A stretch of DNA of 21,858 nucleotides from Dissophora ornata (taxonomy: Eukaryota > Mortierellomycota > Mortierellomycetes > Mortierellales > Mortierellaceae), in assembly GCA_025201705.1 (NCBI GenBank), contig MU617140.1:1-21858 (forward strand), given 5' to 3'. The notes under the pieces are model-generated. The model was not told the origin of the DNA and did no database searches. It saw only the letters and a list, made by a program, of their open reading frames with translations. Below, piece after piece: positions 1-9,833 of this stretch; positions within the stretch are counted from its first letter, which is position 1; every line of letters begins with the position of its first letter. The position numbers and the translations under genes were made by a program.

Positions 1-111
1 CTCCTCTCCTCTCCTTCCTTCTCTTTCTCTTTCTCAGACCGCCACTTCACGACAAGTAAATCGACCCAACGTCCTTCAACAGCAACAAACAAAAAAAAAT
101 AAAATAAAAAA

Positions 112-649
112 ATGACCCGAGCCGGAAAGTCATATCGCTCAGCGACCCCCAAGACCCAAAAGGAGTCCAAGGCCGAGAAGCAAAAACGAATGGAGAACTA
201 TCGTCTTGCAAAGGCACAGGCCAAGAAGGTCGGTCTATTTCCCTTGGACCCCCGTGGCGTAGCGTGAAAACAAACCCGACCGGAGGGGGGGGGGGACTCT
301 TTTTAACCACCAAAAGCCTTCCGCTCACTCCATTTTTTACATGATGTAATAACACCAACACCAACAACGAAAAAAAAAGTTCGTGATCCCAGGCCTGATC
401 GCGCTGCTCGCCTTCATCTTCATCCTCTTCAAGATCAAGTACGACTACCGCGGTTCGAAAGCCGTCAACACCGGGCTTGCTCAGGACATCATCTTTGGAG
501 CAGCACAAGAGGCCATCCAGGGTTTTGATACGGAGGAATCACGAGAACAGTTAACTAACAAGATTTTGGAAGTTCTTGCAGAGCAGGAGGAGGAGGAACA
601 AGGCGAAACCTCTTTTGCATCTGACAAAGTACACGAGATTAAGATTTAA
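112..649 (+). CDS. Small single-pass membrane protein, function unknown (two exons)
   Basis: I do not recognise this protein. Exon 1 is 112-228 and exon 2 is 380-649, with a 151-nt intron (donor gtcggt, acceptor aaaag). The joined product is 128 aa. Residues 1-39 are strongly basic and hydrophilic (KESKAEKQKR, KAQAKK). Residues 40-58 form one hydrophobic helix (FVIPGLIALLAFIFILFKI). The rest is an acidic, probably helical tail with a run of Glu (EEEEQ) before a KVHEIKI end. With Lys/Arg-rich residues before the helix, the N-terminus is probably cytosolic, by the positive-inside rule. The ATG lies in an A-rich context about 110 nt into CT-rich sequence typical of a fungal 5' leader. The donor is not the strongest consensus; alternatives at 259 and 264 are possible and would lengthen the N-terminal part. 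That it is a gene is likely. The function is open. Confidence 0.7.
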
Positions 650-757
650 ATGACGAGAGCTAGAGAAGCAGCGAGAGAGCCGGCGCTGATCACGCTTCTT
701 CATCTACTACTACTACTACTACCAAGACCTTCTCGGTACAGGAAACCAGTTTCTTTG

Positions 758-763
758 AATAAA
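758..763 (+). terminator. Poly(A) signal AATAAA of the first gene
   Basis: A canonical AATAAA hexamer lies 109 nt after the stop codon of the small membrane-protein gene. It is followed by TG/T-rich sequence, as expected for a 3' end. It sits in the 263-nt gap between two convergent genes. Confidence 0.55.
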
Positions 764-912
764 AAGTTCAGTGTATTTCTATGTTATGTTACAACTCCCC
801 TATTTCTAGTAAAGGGCAATGGGGGAAACGCTATGTATGCACGCTCTATATGTTTTGCTGTTATCTTCTCCGGGAAAGAAAAAAAGATGGAGAGGTCCAA
901 AGCTCGGGGGAT

Positions 913-3262
913 TTACTCGTCATCCTCCTCATCCTCCTCCAGAGGCTCATCATCCTCAATATCGCGACGGAGGAGCGACTGGATCAAAGGCAGGTAAGGG
1001 TGAGGCTGGCCAACGGGGTTCTGTCTCTTGACCTGCTCAAAGTACTTCTCGTACACGTTTCCATCATAAGCTCCGAAGGGAGAGTTGATCATGTAGTCCG
1101 AGTAGTTGAATGCATCGATCAAAGGAATGTACTCCTGACGGACATCACGGCACAGGACATTGACCTGAGCACGGACATAGTCCATCTGCGAAGGAGTAAA
1201 GTAACGGTACTGCAAGAAGAAGCCAGAGTTCTGCTCGATCGAGTAGAGACCGTACAACAAGCAGACCTTGGTGAGAACAGCGCGCAATCCCTCAGGTGCC
1301 TTGTTGACAGCCTGGGCAAAGCGGCGGAAGACGTAACCGAAAGAGTGGATCTTGGCAGCGGCAAGACGGGCCTGCGAGCACTCCTCGTAGGCAGCCTCGG
1401 GGCTCATACCCTGCTTCAAAGAGTCGGCAAAGTCATCACCAGCCTTCTTGACAACGTTAGCAGTGACGACGCCCCAAGCCTGCTGGATAATATCGAAGCT
1501 CAAGATCTCCTCGTTGGTCTTGACGGCGCATCCCTGAATGAGGAGGGTGTCAAGGTGGTTGAGGTAATCGACTCCCTCGGGCTGGACCTTGCCAGCAAGG
1601 GCCTCGCGGTAGCAGCTGACGAGGTAACGTCCGGACTGGAGGGTCAAGATGGTGTTGTCTCCCTCCCAGGTGCAGTGGACAGCAAAGTCGTTGTAGGTTG
1701 TGGCAAGACCGGTGTAGGCAGAGTATCCGTGACCACCCAAAGTCTGGCGACAGGCCTCGATGGCGCTCAAGGTCGACCAGGTGCAGAAAGCCTTGAGACC
1801 AGCAGAGGTGGCGTGGGTCTCCCTGAGGGTCGCGAGAGTATCCTGAAGACCAGCATCATCGGGCTGGGTCGACTCGAGCTTGTCCATGAGATTGTCGTAC
1901 AACTTTTGGGTCTCCACTCCAGTGAAATGGAAGGCGTAGGCCATAGCCAACAGGGGCATGAGGCGGTACTGGTGAATGGCGTAGTCGATCAGCTTGGTCT
2001 CCTGGACGTCGTGGGGGTTGGACTGGAACTGGCGACGGACAGCGGCATAGCGACCGGCAATGGTGACAGCCTTCTTGGCAATGTTACCAGAGTCAACAAC
2101 CATAGCGACACGGCCCTGGATCAAGGCACCGTATGTCAACTGAGCCATGGGGGGCTCCTTGACCTCACCGGCGCGGGAGACCTTGGTGTGCTTCATCAAC
2201 ATGTTGGTGCGGGGAATGCGGACGTTGGTGAACTGGATCCAGCCATTGTCGATACCGTCACGACCCATCTTCTTTCCGATATCACCAATGTTGACACCGG
2301 GCATAAGGGTGTAGGTGCGGGTATCGCGGAGCTGGACGACGAACGACTTTGTTCCGTAGCGCTTGCCGCGAACCATGAGCTGGGCAAAGACGACGCAGTG
2401 GGTGGCGGTGTGGGCAGCACCTCCGATCCACCACTTGGTGGCAGTGACCGAGGGAGTGTGGATGACGAATTGATCAGCGGCCTCGTCAAAGGTGGCGGTG
2501 GTCTCGAGTCCAGCGACATTTGATCCGTGACCCAACTCGGTCATGGCGAAGCATCCGACCATGCCGTTGAGAGCGAGAGCGCCCTTGGAGACCCAGTGCG
2601 AGAACTGAGCAGAGGTAGCGGAACCACGGAGGGCACCGAAGAAGAGACCGTAGTGGACTCCGAAACGGGTCCAGAAGCCAGGATCGATCAAGGAGATGGT
2701 CTGCATGCGCATGGTGAAGATGGGGACGGGCTCTGCAGAGACGTAGTGGACGATTGTGCGGAACTAAAAAGATGATCATAAGAACGTGAGTATTTCGTAT
2801 TTCTGTGCTATCACGCGGATACACTGACTCTCATCTGTTGATGCAGGCAAACAGGGCTGTCCCGTACCTTCTCCATGGTGCGCACACGGATCTCATCCTT
2901 GGTGACATCGTACATGTCGTACATGCGGAAGGTGGGGTCGCGCTCGAGCTCCATCATGAACCTTTCTCTCATCTTGGTGAATTTCTCGCCACCGTCGAGG
3001 AAGTAGGTCATCTCTCTCGAGTCGAAAGTAGCCTTTTCTCTCTCTTCGGCCATAGACTCCACAGGGCTATTTTTTGCAGGGATCATGGATGCATTCGTTA
3101 GACAAAGCACGGAACATGCAGATCAGGCGCAATGGCAGGGGGAGGCAATTGAGAGAAGGATATTTACGTCTTCTTCCTTGGCTCCTCCTGGCTAGCGCAG
3201 GCAGCAACCTGCAGGTGGCTCTGGACGGAAGCCAGACGTTGTGAAGCAGCAGACTCGGACAT
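913..3262 (-). CDS. Peroxisomal acyl-CoA oxidase (three exons, PTS2 signal)
   Basis: This enzyme catalyses the first step of peroxisomal beta-oxidation: FAD-dependent conversion of acyl-CoA to trans-2-enoyl-CoA, giving H2O2. Exons are 3262-3168, 3066-2868 and 2763-913; introns are 101 nt (gtaaat...tag) and 104 nt (gtacgg...tag). Reading frames join exactly to give 714 aa, normal for the family. Family motifs are present: REMTYFLDGGE and MELERDPTF near the N-terminus, CFAMTELGHGSN at 169-180 (FAD/substrate region), RRQF at 341-344, GGHGYS at 441-446, and TWEGDN with the presumed catalytic Glu465. The start is the first ATG in the short leader exon. Residues 9-17 (RLASVQSHL) match the PTS2 core R-L-x5-H-L. 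There is no C-terminal PTS1; the protein ends in an acidic tail (EEDEEDDE). It is convergent with the small gene at 112-649. Family assignment is near certain. Chain-length preference cannot be read. Confidence 0.97.
3212..3238 (-). other. PTS2 peroxisomal targeting nonapeptide in acyl-CoA oxidase
   Basis: These codons encode residues 9-17, RLASVQSHL. The core of the PTS2 consensus (R/K)(L/V/I)x5(H/Q)(L/A) is met exactly, with Val at the fifth position as preferred. Position six (Gln) departs from the narrower consensus. It would be read by Pex7. The signal lies wholly in the 95-nt first exon, and no PTS1-like tripeptide exists at the C-terminus. Confidence 0.75.
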
Positions 3263-3490
3263 GACGGCTCTTTTATATATGTGGTGAGTGAAGAACGGAG
3301 ACGAAAGGAGAAGAGCAGTGGGCGGGTGTGGGGATGAGCTTGTGGAGATGAATGAAGAGCAAGAAAGGAATGAGCGATGAGGTTGGGTGAGGAGAGGGCA
3401 GAGTGCTTTGTGTGTCGTGAGATGGAAAGGAGAAGAGGAGCGAGGGTGGGAGAGCGGAGACTCTTTATATGGCAGATCAGCCTTGGCAGA
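3263..3490 (-). promoter_or_regulatory. Acyl-CoA oxidase promoter with CT-rich tract and two TATA-like boxes
   Basis: On the minus strand the 200 nt upstream of the start codon are strongly CT-rich, as in many fungal promoters. A TATAAAG lies at 3463-3469, about 200 nt before the ATG. This placement could give a transcript with a leader of roughly 170 nt. A second, better TATATAAAAG lies at 3270-3279, only 8 nt before the ATG. That is too close to make a normal full-length mRNA. A CCTCGG hexamer at 3624-3629 (minus strand) matches the core bound by Aspergillus FarA/FarB fatty-acid regulators, but a 6-mer is weak evidence. Confidence 0.45.
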
Positions 3491-3822
3491 TCAGGAGGAT
3501 GGAGCGTGGGTGGCGGTTACCCCGCCCTGCAAGGAAGGCACTGCATCATGGAGAGGGGCAAACAAGGTTGGCGTCTCTCTGATTTGCATATGGGCTTCGG
3601 TCCGCAGGGGGATCAGTGGATCGCCGAGGTGGAGAGGGGACAGTCGCGGGAAATAAGGTGCATCTCTGGCGTGGAGCGGTTGCACCATGACAAAGCGATA
3701 ATTGCTCTCGTCTTTCGACCGATCATACGAGACAAATTCATCCTCGACCTTCCCACCCACTCTTCTCTGCCTGTTCCTAGCCATCATCGCCATCGACTGC
3801 TTGGTCGTGCCAGTGTCGCTGC

Positions 3823-3876
3823 TGTGTGTGTGTGAATGTGTGTGAATGTGTGTGTTGTGTGTGTGTGCCGTGTCTG
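3823..3876 (+). repeat. Imperfect (TG)n microsatellite
   Basis: An alternating TG tract is interrupted by two GAATG units and a short CCG interruption. It lies about 560 nt upstream of the acyl-CoA oxidase start. Such tracts are length-variable by slippage. No coding role is apparent. Confidence 0.85.
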
Positions 3877-3879
3877 TGC

Positions 3880-5630
3880 GGTCCACCCACAAACGCTCTC
3901 TGCACGACGGCCTCCAGTCGGTGGGTGGCACTTAATTACTTTTCCACGAGTGTTGTGCAGACCAGCAACGAGGGCGAGAATGACACTTTGTGGTGTGGTG
4001 TGCGTGACACAGCTTAAAATTTGCATGTGAAAATGAAGTAAGTGATGCCTGCTGCGAAGAGCGGTCCCATCCCTTCCCATCTCGTCGCATCCAAAAGGCA
4101 CACAAACAAGCCCATCCGAGAAACAAAAGAGAGCAATGGAACCTAAATGACATGAACATGGACAGCGCTGCACTGCGTCCGTGGATCGATGATTCTCCTG
4201 TCCAATAGGCGCTCGTTCCTCCATTCCCTTTCTCCGTGGATGTGGCCAGGCGATGCTTGATCGCATCACCACGTGCTAGTGCCCATCTTGATCTTTTGAG
4301 TAGATTTATTATTGCCAGTCTCTTCAGTTGCACATCTCAACCGGTCCCTGCCACGTTATTTTTTTTTTCTTTGCGTGTGCTCTCTCCCGTCGCTCGATGA
4401 TCAACCAAACGAACCGGCAAACCAGATCAAGTTTCTTGGCACCCGATCCTCGCTGTGCACAGGAGATGATCTCCTTTTTCAACAGCTCCTCTAGTTTTTT
4501 TTTCTTTCTTTTTTTTGCAATCAATAAAGGAATGCCTTGCCCTCGTTTGTTCCTCCAATTGCACACAGACAATCAGACCATTTCGAGCAAAGCACATGCA
4601 GATGTGTAATTGCACATTGATTTTTTTCTGATCAGACACAGTTTTTCTTTTTTTGTGTGCACCAAACATGTTTACAGGTTTCACCCTTTTTATTTTGGAT
4701 GGAGCCAACACTTCACGGATCAATCAAAATAAGGCAATACCCCGCATACCTCATACACGAGTCCCCATCCACACCGTGTATATCCTTTCAATGGATGCAT
4801 ACAGCATCGAAACCGGAGCCCGATTGAATGGTCGTCTATGCCCGGAGAGAGAGCAAAGAAACCCGGTCTGGTGGTGGACTGGCTGAACCATCTCCAAAAG
4901 GTCTCAGGTCCATGGCAAACAATCCTGTTCGCTGCTCTCTCTACAACTCCATGCATCATAGAACATAAGCAACACGCATCAATGATGTGGGTAATGGTGA
5001 TAGAAAGTATAAATCCTAGAAACCATAATCCTAGAAGCTGTAAATCATAAAGAGGCGCTGGCACAGGTGGACTTTTACAGCGATGGGCGACAGTAGGCGG
5101 GCACAGGTCATTGTGCCTAGTTAGTGTTGCCTAGAATTTCGCTAGAAGTGTAGTCCGCAAAGAGCCTTTCCCCGCAAAACTGTTTTCGTCCAAAGAATGT
5201 TATAAAATTCACTAGGCACAAAATATTCGCGTTTGATCAAAGTTAAATATTGAGAATCGCCCTGCACGTTCTGCATCTCCAATCTGCATCCAAGTCGTTT
5301 CGTATCACGTCCCATTGAACGTGGTCATGGCATGGATCGAACTTGTGCCTCTGCTTTTTTTGTCAAAAAAGGGGAAGCAAAGGTGTCTTTCATTCCCTTT
5401 TCCGTAGCAATAATCCATGTCTCACTTGGTCTCTGACGCGCACTTGTTGCTCGACGCAACTACTTGGCCTGCCTGCAGAGTCGATGAATGTTGTCAAACA
5501 GGATGCGATTCCCTAACTATGTATGGTATCATGTCGCAATGATGGCCTTTACTAGTCATCGCTGGCCTAGGTAATTTGGGTCACATTCGTATGCGTCCAT
5601 TTTGATCTTGCAATATACAAGAATGATGGA
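3880..5630. other. Gene-poor intergenic region
   Basis: I find no recognisable gene here on either strand. The sequence has many T and A homopolymer runs (for example around 4360, 4495-4517, 4620 and 4645) and short open frames without recognisable motifs. A short inverted repeat at 5111-5121/5211-5221 is listed separately. No tRNA or other structural RNA was recognised. Confidence 0.5.
5111..5221. repeat. Small 111-bp inverted-repeat unit
   Basis: The arms TTGTGCCTAGT (5111-5121) and ACTAGGCACAA (5211-5221) are perfect 11-bp reverse complements enclosing 89 bp with no coding potential. The size and layout would fit a tiny MITE or a folded RNA, but no target-site duplication is obvious. Chance is possible in a low-constraint region. 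Confidence 0.35.
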
Positions 5631-5631
5631 G

Positions 5632-5719
5632 TATCAAACTTGATTTTCATCGCCCCGATAATTTTAAAGTTTTTATTGTAATGAGGAATTTAGAAATATG
5701 TTCGTCGCCCTTAATGAGG
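5632..5719 (+). repeat. Left terminal inverted repeat of the element
   Basis: Positions 5693-5719 are an exact 27-bp reverse complement of 9834-9860. Outside this core the similarity continues with indels: CCCGATAA then TTTTAAAGTTTTTATTGTAA on the left, against CCCGATAAATTTCAAGTTTT on the reverse-complemented right end. An outermost stretch (TATC, GATT, TCA) aligns weakly with the palindromic right terminus. The left copy is more degraded. Confidence 0.8.
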
Positions 5720-5921
5720 CAGGGTGACACCCTAGCTCAAGGACGCAGACCTTGCTAGAAATGACAATCGAGTTGCTCCAGGAAGACTAGACTTCCTTGA
5801 GCTCGCCCCCACGAAGGGCAGCAAGGGCCATCCGGGGTTAAGCTCAAGTGCTGGCAGCTAATTTATTCTTACACTAAGGTAGATTTTTTGTTCGTTCGAG
5901 CTACACTGAGACTGATTAAAC

Positions 5922-8900
5922 TTGACGTCAAAAAAACCATCATCCATTCTCTTTATCAGAGCATCACATTCAAACCGCAAATGGTTAAACGTTGTTCTCT
6001 ATTTCACATTCATGTCTCTTTTACTCCTCGCCAACTCATTACTACTACCTGTCGTAAACCTAGGCTTAGACGAGGCAGAGGAGCTTTTCCAAGCAAGGCA
6101 AGATAGAGGTGGGGGAAGAGTACAGTGGCAGGAGTTCAAGGAAAGCGAAGGGTGTATATTCAAGTTACGAGGTAAGGAACAATTAACAAAAGAACTACGG
6201 ACTATTTATAGTCTTGATTATCGACTCATACTTCAAGAAGTCATTTGGCGGCCGCATCGAGTCCATCGTCAAGGCTTTGGCCCGCGAAGACCTTGTCAGA
6301 GAGGACTTTCCTTCGACTTGCCCCTTCTCTGTTCTTGCACACGTTATCAAGAATAATCTCCTGAACCCAGCAACGAGACTCAAGTCTCTCCCATTGTTCC
6401 TTGGCATCGGCTCTGGGGGTGAGATACGCCCAGCTGGCACAGCGTACAAAGAAGCAGGAGATGGAGCACGGCAAGGGTATGAAAGCTGCGGTCCAGGCAC
6501 TTGCGGTCGCTCAAGTGAAAGTTGAGGATGGTCGGATCTCCTGAACCCAGCAACGAGACTCAAGTCTCTCCCATTGTTCCTTGGCATCGGCTCTGGGGGG
6601 GGGCAGTGCATGACTGTCTGGCCAAGAGCAGCCCTCTGCTTCCAACTCCTGTCAGCACATCTCAAGATATCGATTACCGTATTCTCATCCACCGAAATAC
6701 TTCGCAAGTATTGTGCTGGGAAGAGTCGAGGAGCAATATGTTTTCTCCATCGAAAAGAAGCTCTGCAGGACATTTCCGAGTTTGATGTCATTCGGTATTG
6801 CCGCCTCATCTCCAGCCACATCCGCACTCGCATCAGCAGCTGAAACCCAATTGTCTACAAAGAACAACAGCTCGGGATCGGCGCCATTTTCTCGGCTCTC
6901 GAATCTCTGCCCACCTTTTCTGCCACCTCTCCGAACGCCCGTGCCATCATCAGAGTCGTTGCCAGTCATATGGTCTGTACCGCGCTCGCAGCCACCTACA
7001 TTGTCGATTTCAGAATAGTCACCTCTGCCGTCCATAAAGAACCAGATCACACCACTACAGTCATCTGACGCACGGCCCTCCAGCTTTATGTTGTCTTCAG
7101 TCGTCTTCCTCTTTAAACCAGGCATCTGGTGCCGGTACCTCGGCATCAGCCTCACAAGACCCTCCGTTCGCCATCTTTCGCCAGATCAAGAGACGCATCA
7201 AATACGCCCCACGCGACTCAAGGGTCCATTTGACCGAGACCATCCTGAAGACCTGCTTCACAGCAGCATGATAAGTTTATGTTGTCATGGTTTCTAGATT
7301 ACAACTGTCGTGAAAGTCATTCATGTTTTTATTAACTATAATTTATTTTTTAAAAAAAAAAACACTATGATATAGCGACAAGAAGGTGCCGGAGGAAGTG
7401 CGTATGAAAGCTGAGCGGATGTGGAAAAAACTCTTCGACAATGTTTTTAACATGGAGAAGAAGACCAAGGTGTTGGGTGAGCTGTCTGCAAAACCTTCTC
7501 TTCCTCAAGACATCAAACCCCAACACTTCAACCTTTCACAAGCACAACCTGACAACAACGCTCAAAACTCCCTATCGACAAGAAAGGTACTAGGAGAGAC
7601 TCTTGCTTAAATTTGACGATACCTGGAACTCCACAACCGATATGCACATTCCTCGCTCTTCCACCACCATCAACACCACCACCAACACCGGATCTGCGCT
7701 CATCGATGACCAAGGCTGTCTAACCACAGAGGACGAGGATGAGCTGCCAGAGGAGGACGAGGAGGAAATCGCAGATCTGTTGGAGCGAGAAGAAAAAGTC
7801 AGGTCTACCAAGAGACTGAAGACTGCAACAGTCTCGTTGAAGGATATTATTCGGAAGGAGCCCGTGGCATCCGAGGTGGATGATGACCCCGACAAACTGC
7901 CAGGACTGAAGGTCTCGGCGGCGGACAAGTTGGTGGAAATTGGAGAAGCAAGACACATTAACAAACGCAACCGATGAGCTCGCATGAGCAAGATCACTCA
8001 GCTTCAAGGCATGGAAGGATAAGACAGAAAGTTTGCAGGATGAGTTGGGTCAGCTTGTTGCCAAGGGCGGGTTCAGGACAGAGCGAATAACTGCGTTGCT
8101 GGAAATGCTGGGACAACATGCACACGGATACAGCCGAGTATTGGACAAGGTGGTGTTTGCGAGGCAAGACTTGGTGGTGCAGATTCGGTCATGGAAGCGA
8201 GAATGATGTTGGAGGTCATGGAGGATACGCTAGATGAGATGGATAAGGAAGCAGAAGCTGAAGAGAACCAAGCCCAGGAGAACCAGGACCAGAAGGATGT
8301 ATCATGTAAACATATTAGGGTTATCCAGTCGCCACGTCCTGTTTTAAATAACCAAATGCCGCGAATGCTGTCGATATCGCAGACACTCGTTAATCATGGT
8401 TTACTTGACTATCTTCAACAATTCCTTTAGACGTTCCTCGACCCAAGGAACTGTCTAAGTCTCATCTGAAAGCTATCCAGGCCATCGCCAAGACCCTGTT
8501 GGAGTCGGCAAACCTCAACGTCTCACAGTTAAATGCGTCTTGGGTCCGGCGCACTGCCCACAAGCCTGAGAGTCTGACAGATGAGCAATGCGACAAAGTC
8601 GTCAGGATCGTAAAGGTTCTCCATCTATACACTCCAAAATGAGTTCCAAACAGCTCAGGAGGAGGAACTTCGCCGCAGACCGCCAACGCCGCTGCCATGA
8701 TCCGCATCGTATTGTTGTCCAACCATGTGCTCAGATATACAGGGTATACCGAGTTTACCAGGAGATTCGCACCGGCACCGTCAGTCGCATCATTACATCC
8801 TGTGCCACTTGGAGCGGCCGGCATTTATGATACTCTTTGCTACTCAGGAGATTCAGACCAAAGGAGTGTATGCTACACTTGCATCCTGTCAGCGGGACAA

Positions 8901-9797
8901 GGTCAAAGAAATCGTCTTGCAACAGTCAAGAACAGCAGCACTCGACCTTCAGTTCCAGTGATCCGACAAGTCCGAGGCCAGTACTACCTCATCGTCCACG
9001 AGCGCCCAACCTAGTGATACCAAGGCTGCGTTTCTCAAGTCTGGCCATGCCGAATGCAAAGAAGTCGCCACTTCTCAACCCCCAGCATTCAGTCAGTCGG
9101 GATGATGACACTGCCTCCGTCAAGGGCAAGGGTGTTTGTGACCGAGGAGCCCAATGACGCAGAGTCGCAGGATCGCGGTGGAGGCAAGCGGAACAAAGGT
9201 AAGCATATTTTTGGTTAACAGGTGTTGCCTTGATAACACGCTTATGCACCCGATTCCGCAAAGTCCAAACAATTGTCTATGCATATTCCGTTTCTTATTT
9301 GAAGGCCTGGTTACGGGAAAGAAAAACGTAGTACCAATTGTGCTGCATGGCGCTGCAGGGGCGGCTGTGGGGTCGAGAATCAAAGGTCATGCCAAACGAG
9401 GAGGGAGCAAGCTCACCCAGCAACACCGACGATATGGTCCTGTTGGGCTACACAAACGAAGACAGGACCAGTCGTGTATGCAGTTGTTGCTCCGTTCCTA
9501 TCACGTAATCCCGAGCGACCCGGACCAAGGACGGTGAACCAAAAACCGTTCGTCTGAATGGCTCAGTGGATTGTCGCAACCCACAATGTCCACGACGACA
9601 AGCAGGCCGAGGCACAATGGGTTGTGATGCGAACGCCGCCAACGACATCCTTATCTCCGGTACCTCCATTCTTCTCTCGGCCCACCCACACATCCCTCCC
9701 TCCTTACCGCCTCTTCGCTCTTCCATCTACAGCAACTATGGCCGCCAGCGCCTCAGACCTGGAGCCCAAAACAATAAACCCGAAACCCAGTTGTAAT
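5922..9797 (+). pseudogene. Degenerate Fanzor (TnpB-like, RuvC nuclease) gene, multiply frameshifted
   Basis: Coding-like blocks run in one direction but switch frame repeatedly: 5922-6230, 6214-6420, 6419-6544, 6574-7068 (stop at 6841), 7380-7610, 7603-7977, 7955-8206 (stop at 7985), 8191-8298, 8433-8642, 8641-8700, 8697-8840, 8820-9101 (stop near 8960), 9301-9470 and 9431-9797 (stop at 9506). The last block carries the diagnosis. NEDRTS has the RuvC-II Glu at codon 9458. CxxC is at 9479/9488 and CxxxxC at 9572/9587, forming a zinc ribbon. CDANAANDI has the RuvC-III Asp at 9626, matching the family pattern RDxNAAxNI with Arg changed to Cys. The preceding GAAGAAVGSRIKGHAKRGG stretch suits the segment before RuvC-II. 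No RuvC-I Asp motif was found. The middle part is acidic and coiled-coil-like (7735-8290). Possible introns lie at 8299-8430 and about 9199-9304. The upstream half is unrecognised and may be a second gene. Confidence 0.68.
6356..6599 (+). repeat. 64-bp exact direct repeat, 180-bp offset
   Basis: Positions 6356-6419 and 6536-6599 are identical over 64 bp, starting ATCTCCTGAACCCAGCAACG and ending in a run of G. The copies are separated by 116 bp of unrelated sequence. They lie inside the pseudogene and contribute to its scrambled reading frame. This could be a template-switch or slippage duplication in the dead element, or an assembly artefact. Confidence 0.9.
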
Positions 9798-9833
9798 TCT
9801 GCCTCCGAGTCCATGAATCGTCCGTGCACCGTA

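Noticed and set aside
781..2523. A 580-codon open frame on the plus strand
   Set aside because: It lies exactly antisense to the acyl-CoA oxidase third exon. Its Leu/Val/Gly/Asp-rich, low-motif product is the expected mirror of biased codon use in the real gene, which shows every family motif.
3624..3629. A CCTCGG hexamer upstream of acyl-CoA oxidase as a FarA/FarB-type fatty-acid response site
   Set aside because: A single 6-mer is expected often by chance, and I cannot show that this lineage uses that regulator; mentioned only as a hint in the promoter entry.
4720..5064. A 114-codon minus-strand frame
   Set aside because: It is Cys/Trp-rich without any pattern and has no neighbouring exon; it is treated as chance in gene-poor DNA.
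5732..5758. A 9-bp stem (CTAGC..AAGG / CCTTGCTAG) just inside the left terminus
   Set aside because: It needs a 2-nt bulge and has no counterpart at the right end; too weak to call a functional hairpin.
6685..7155. A 156-codon minus-strand frame within the element
   Set aside because: It is antisense to the plus-strand block 6574-7068, whose translation looks more protein-like, and no motif supports the minus frame.
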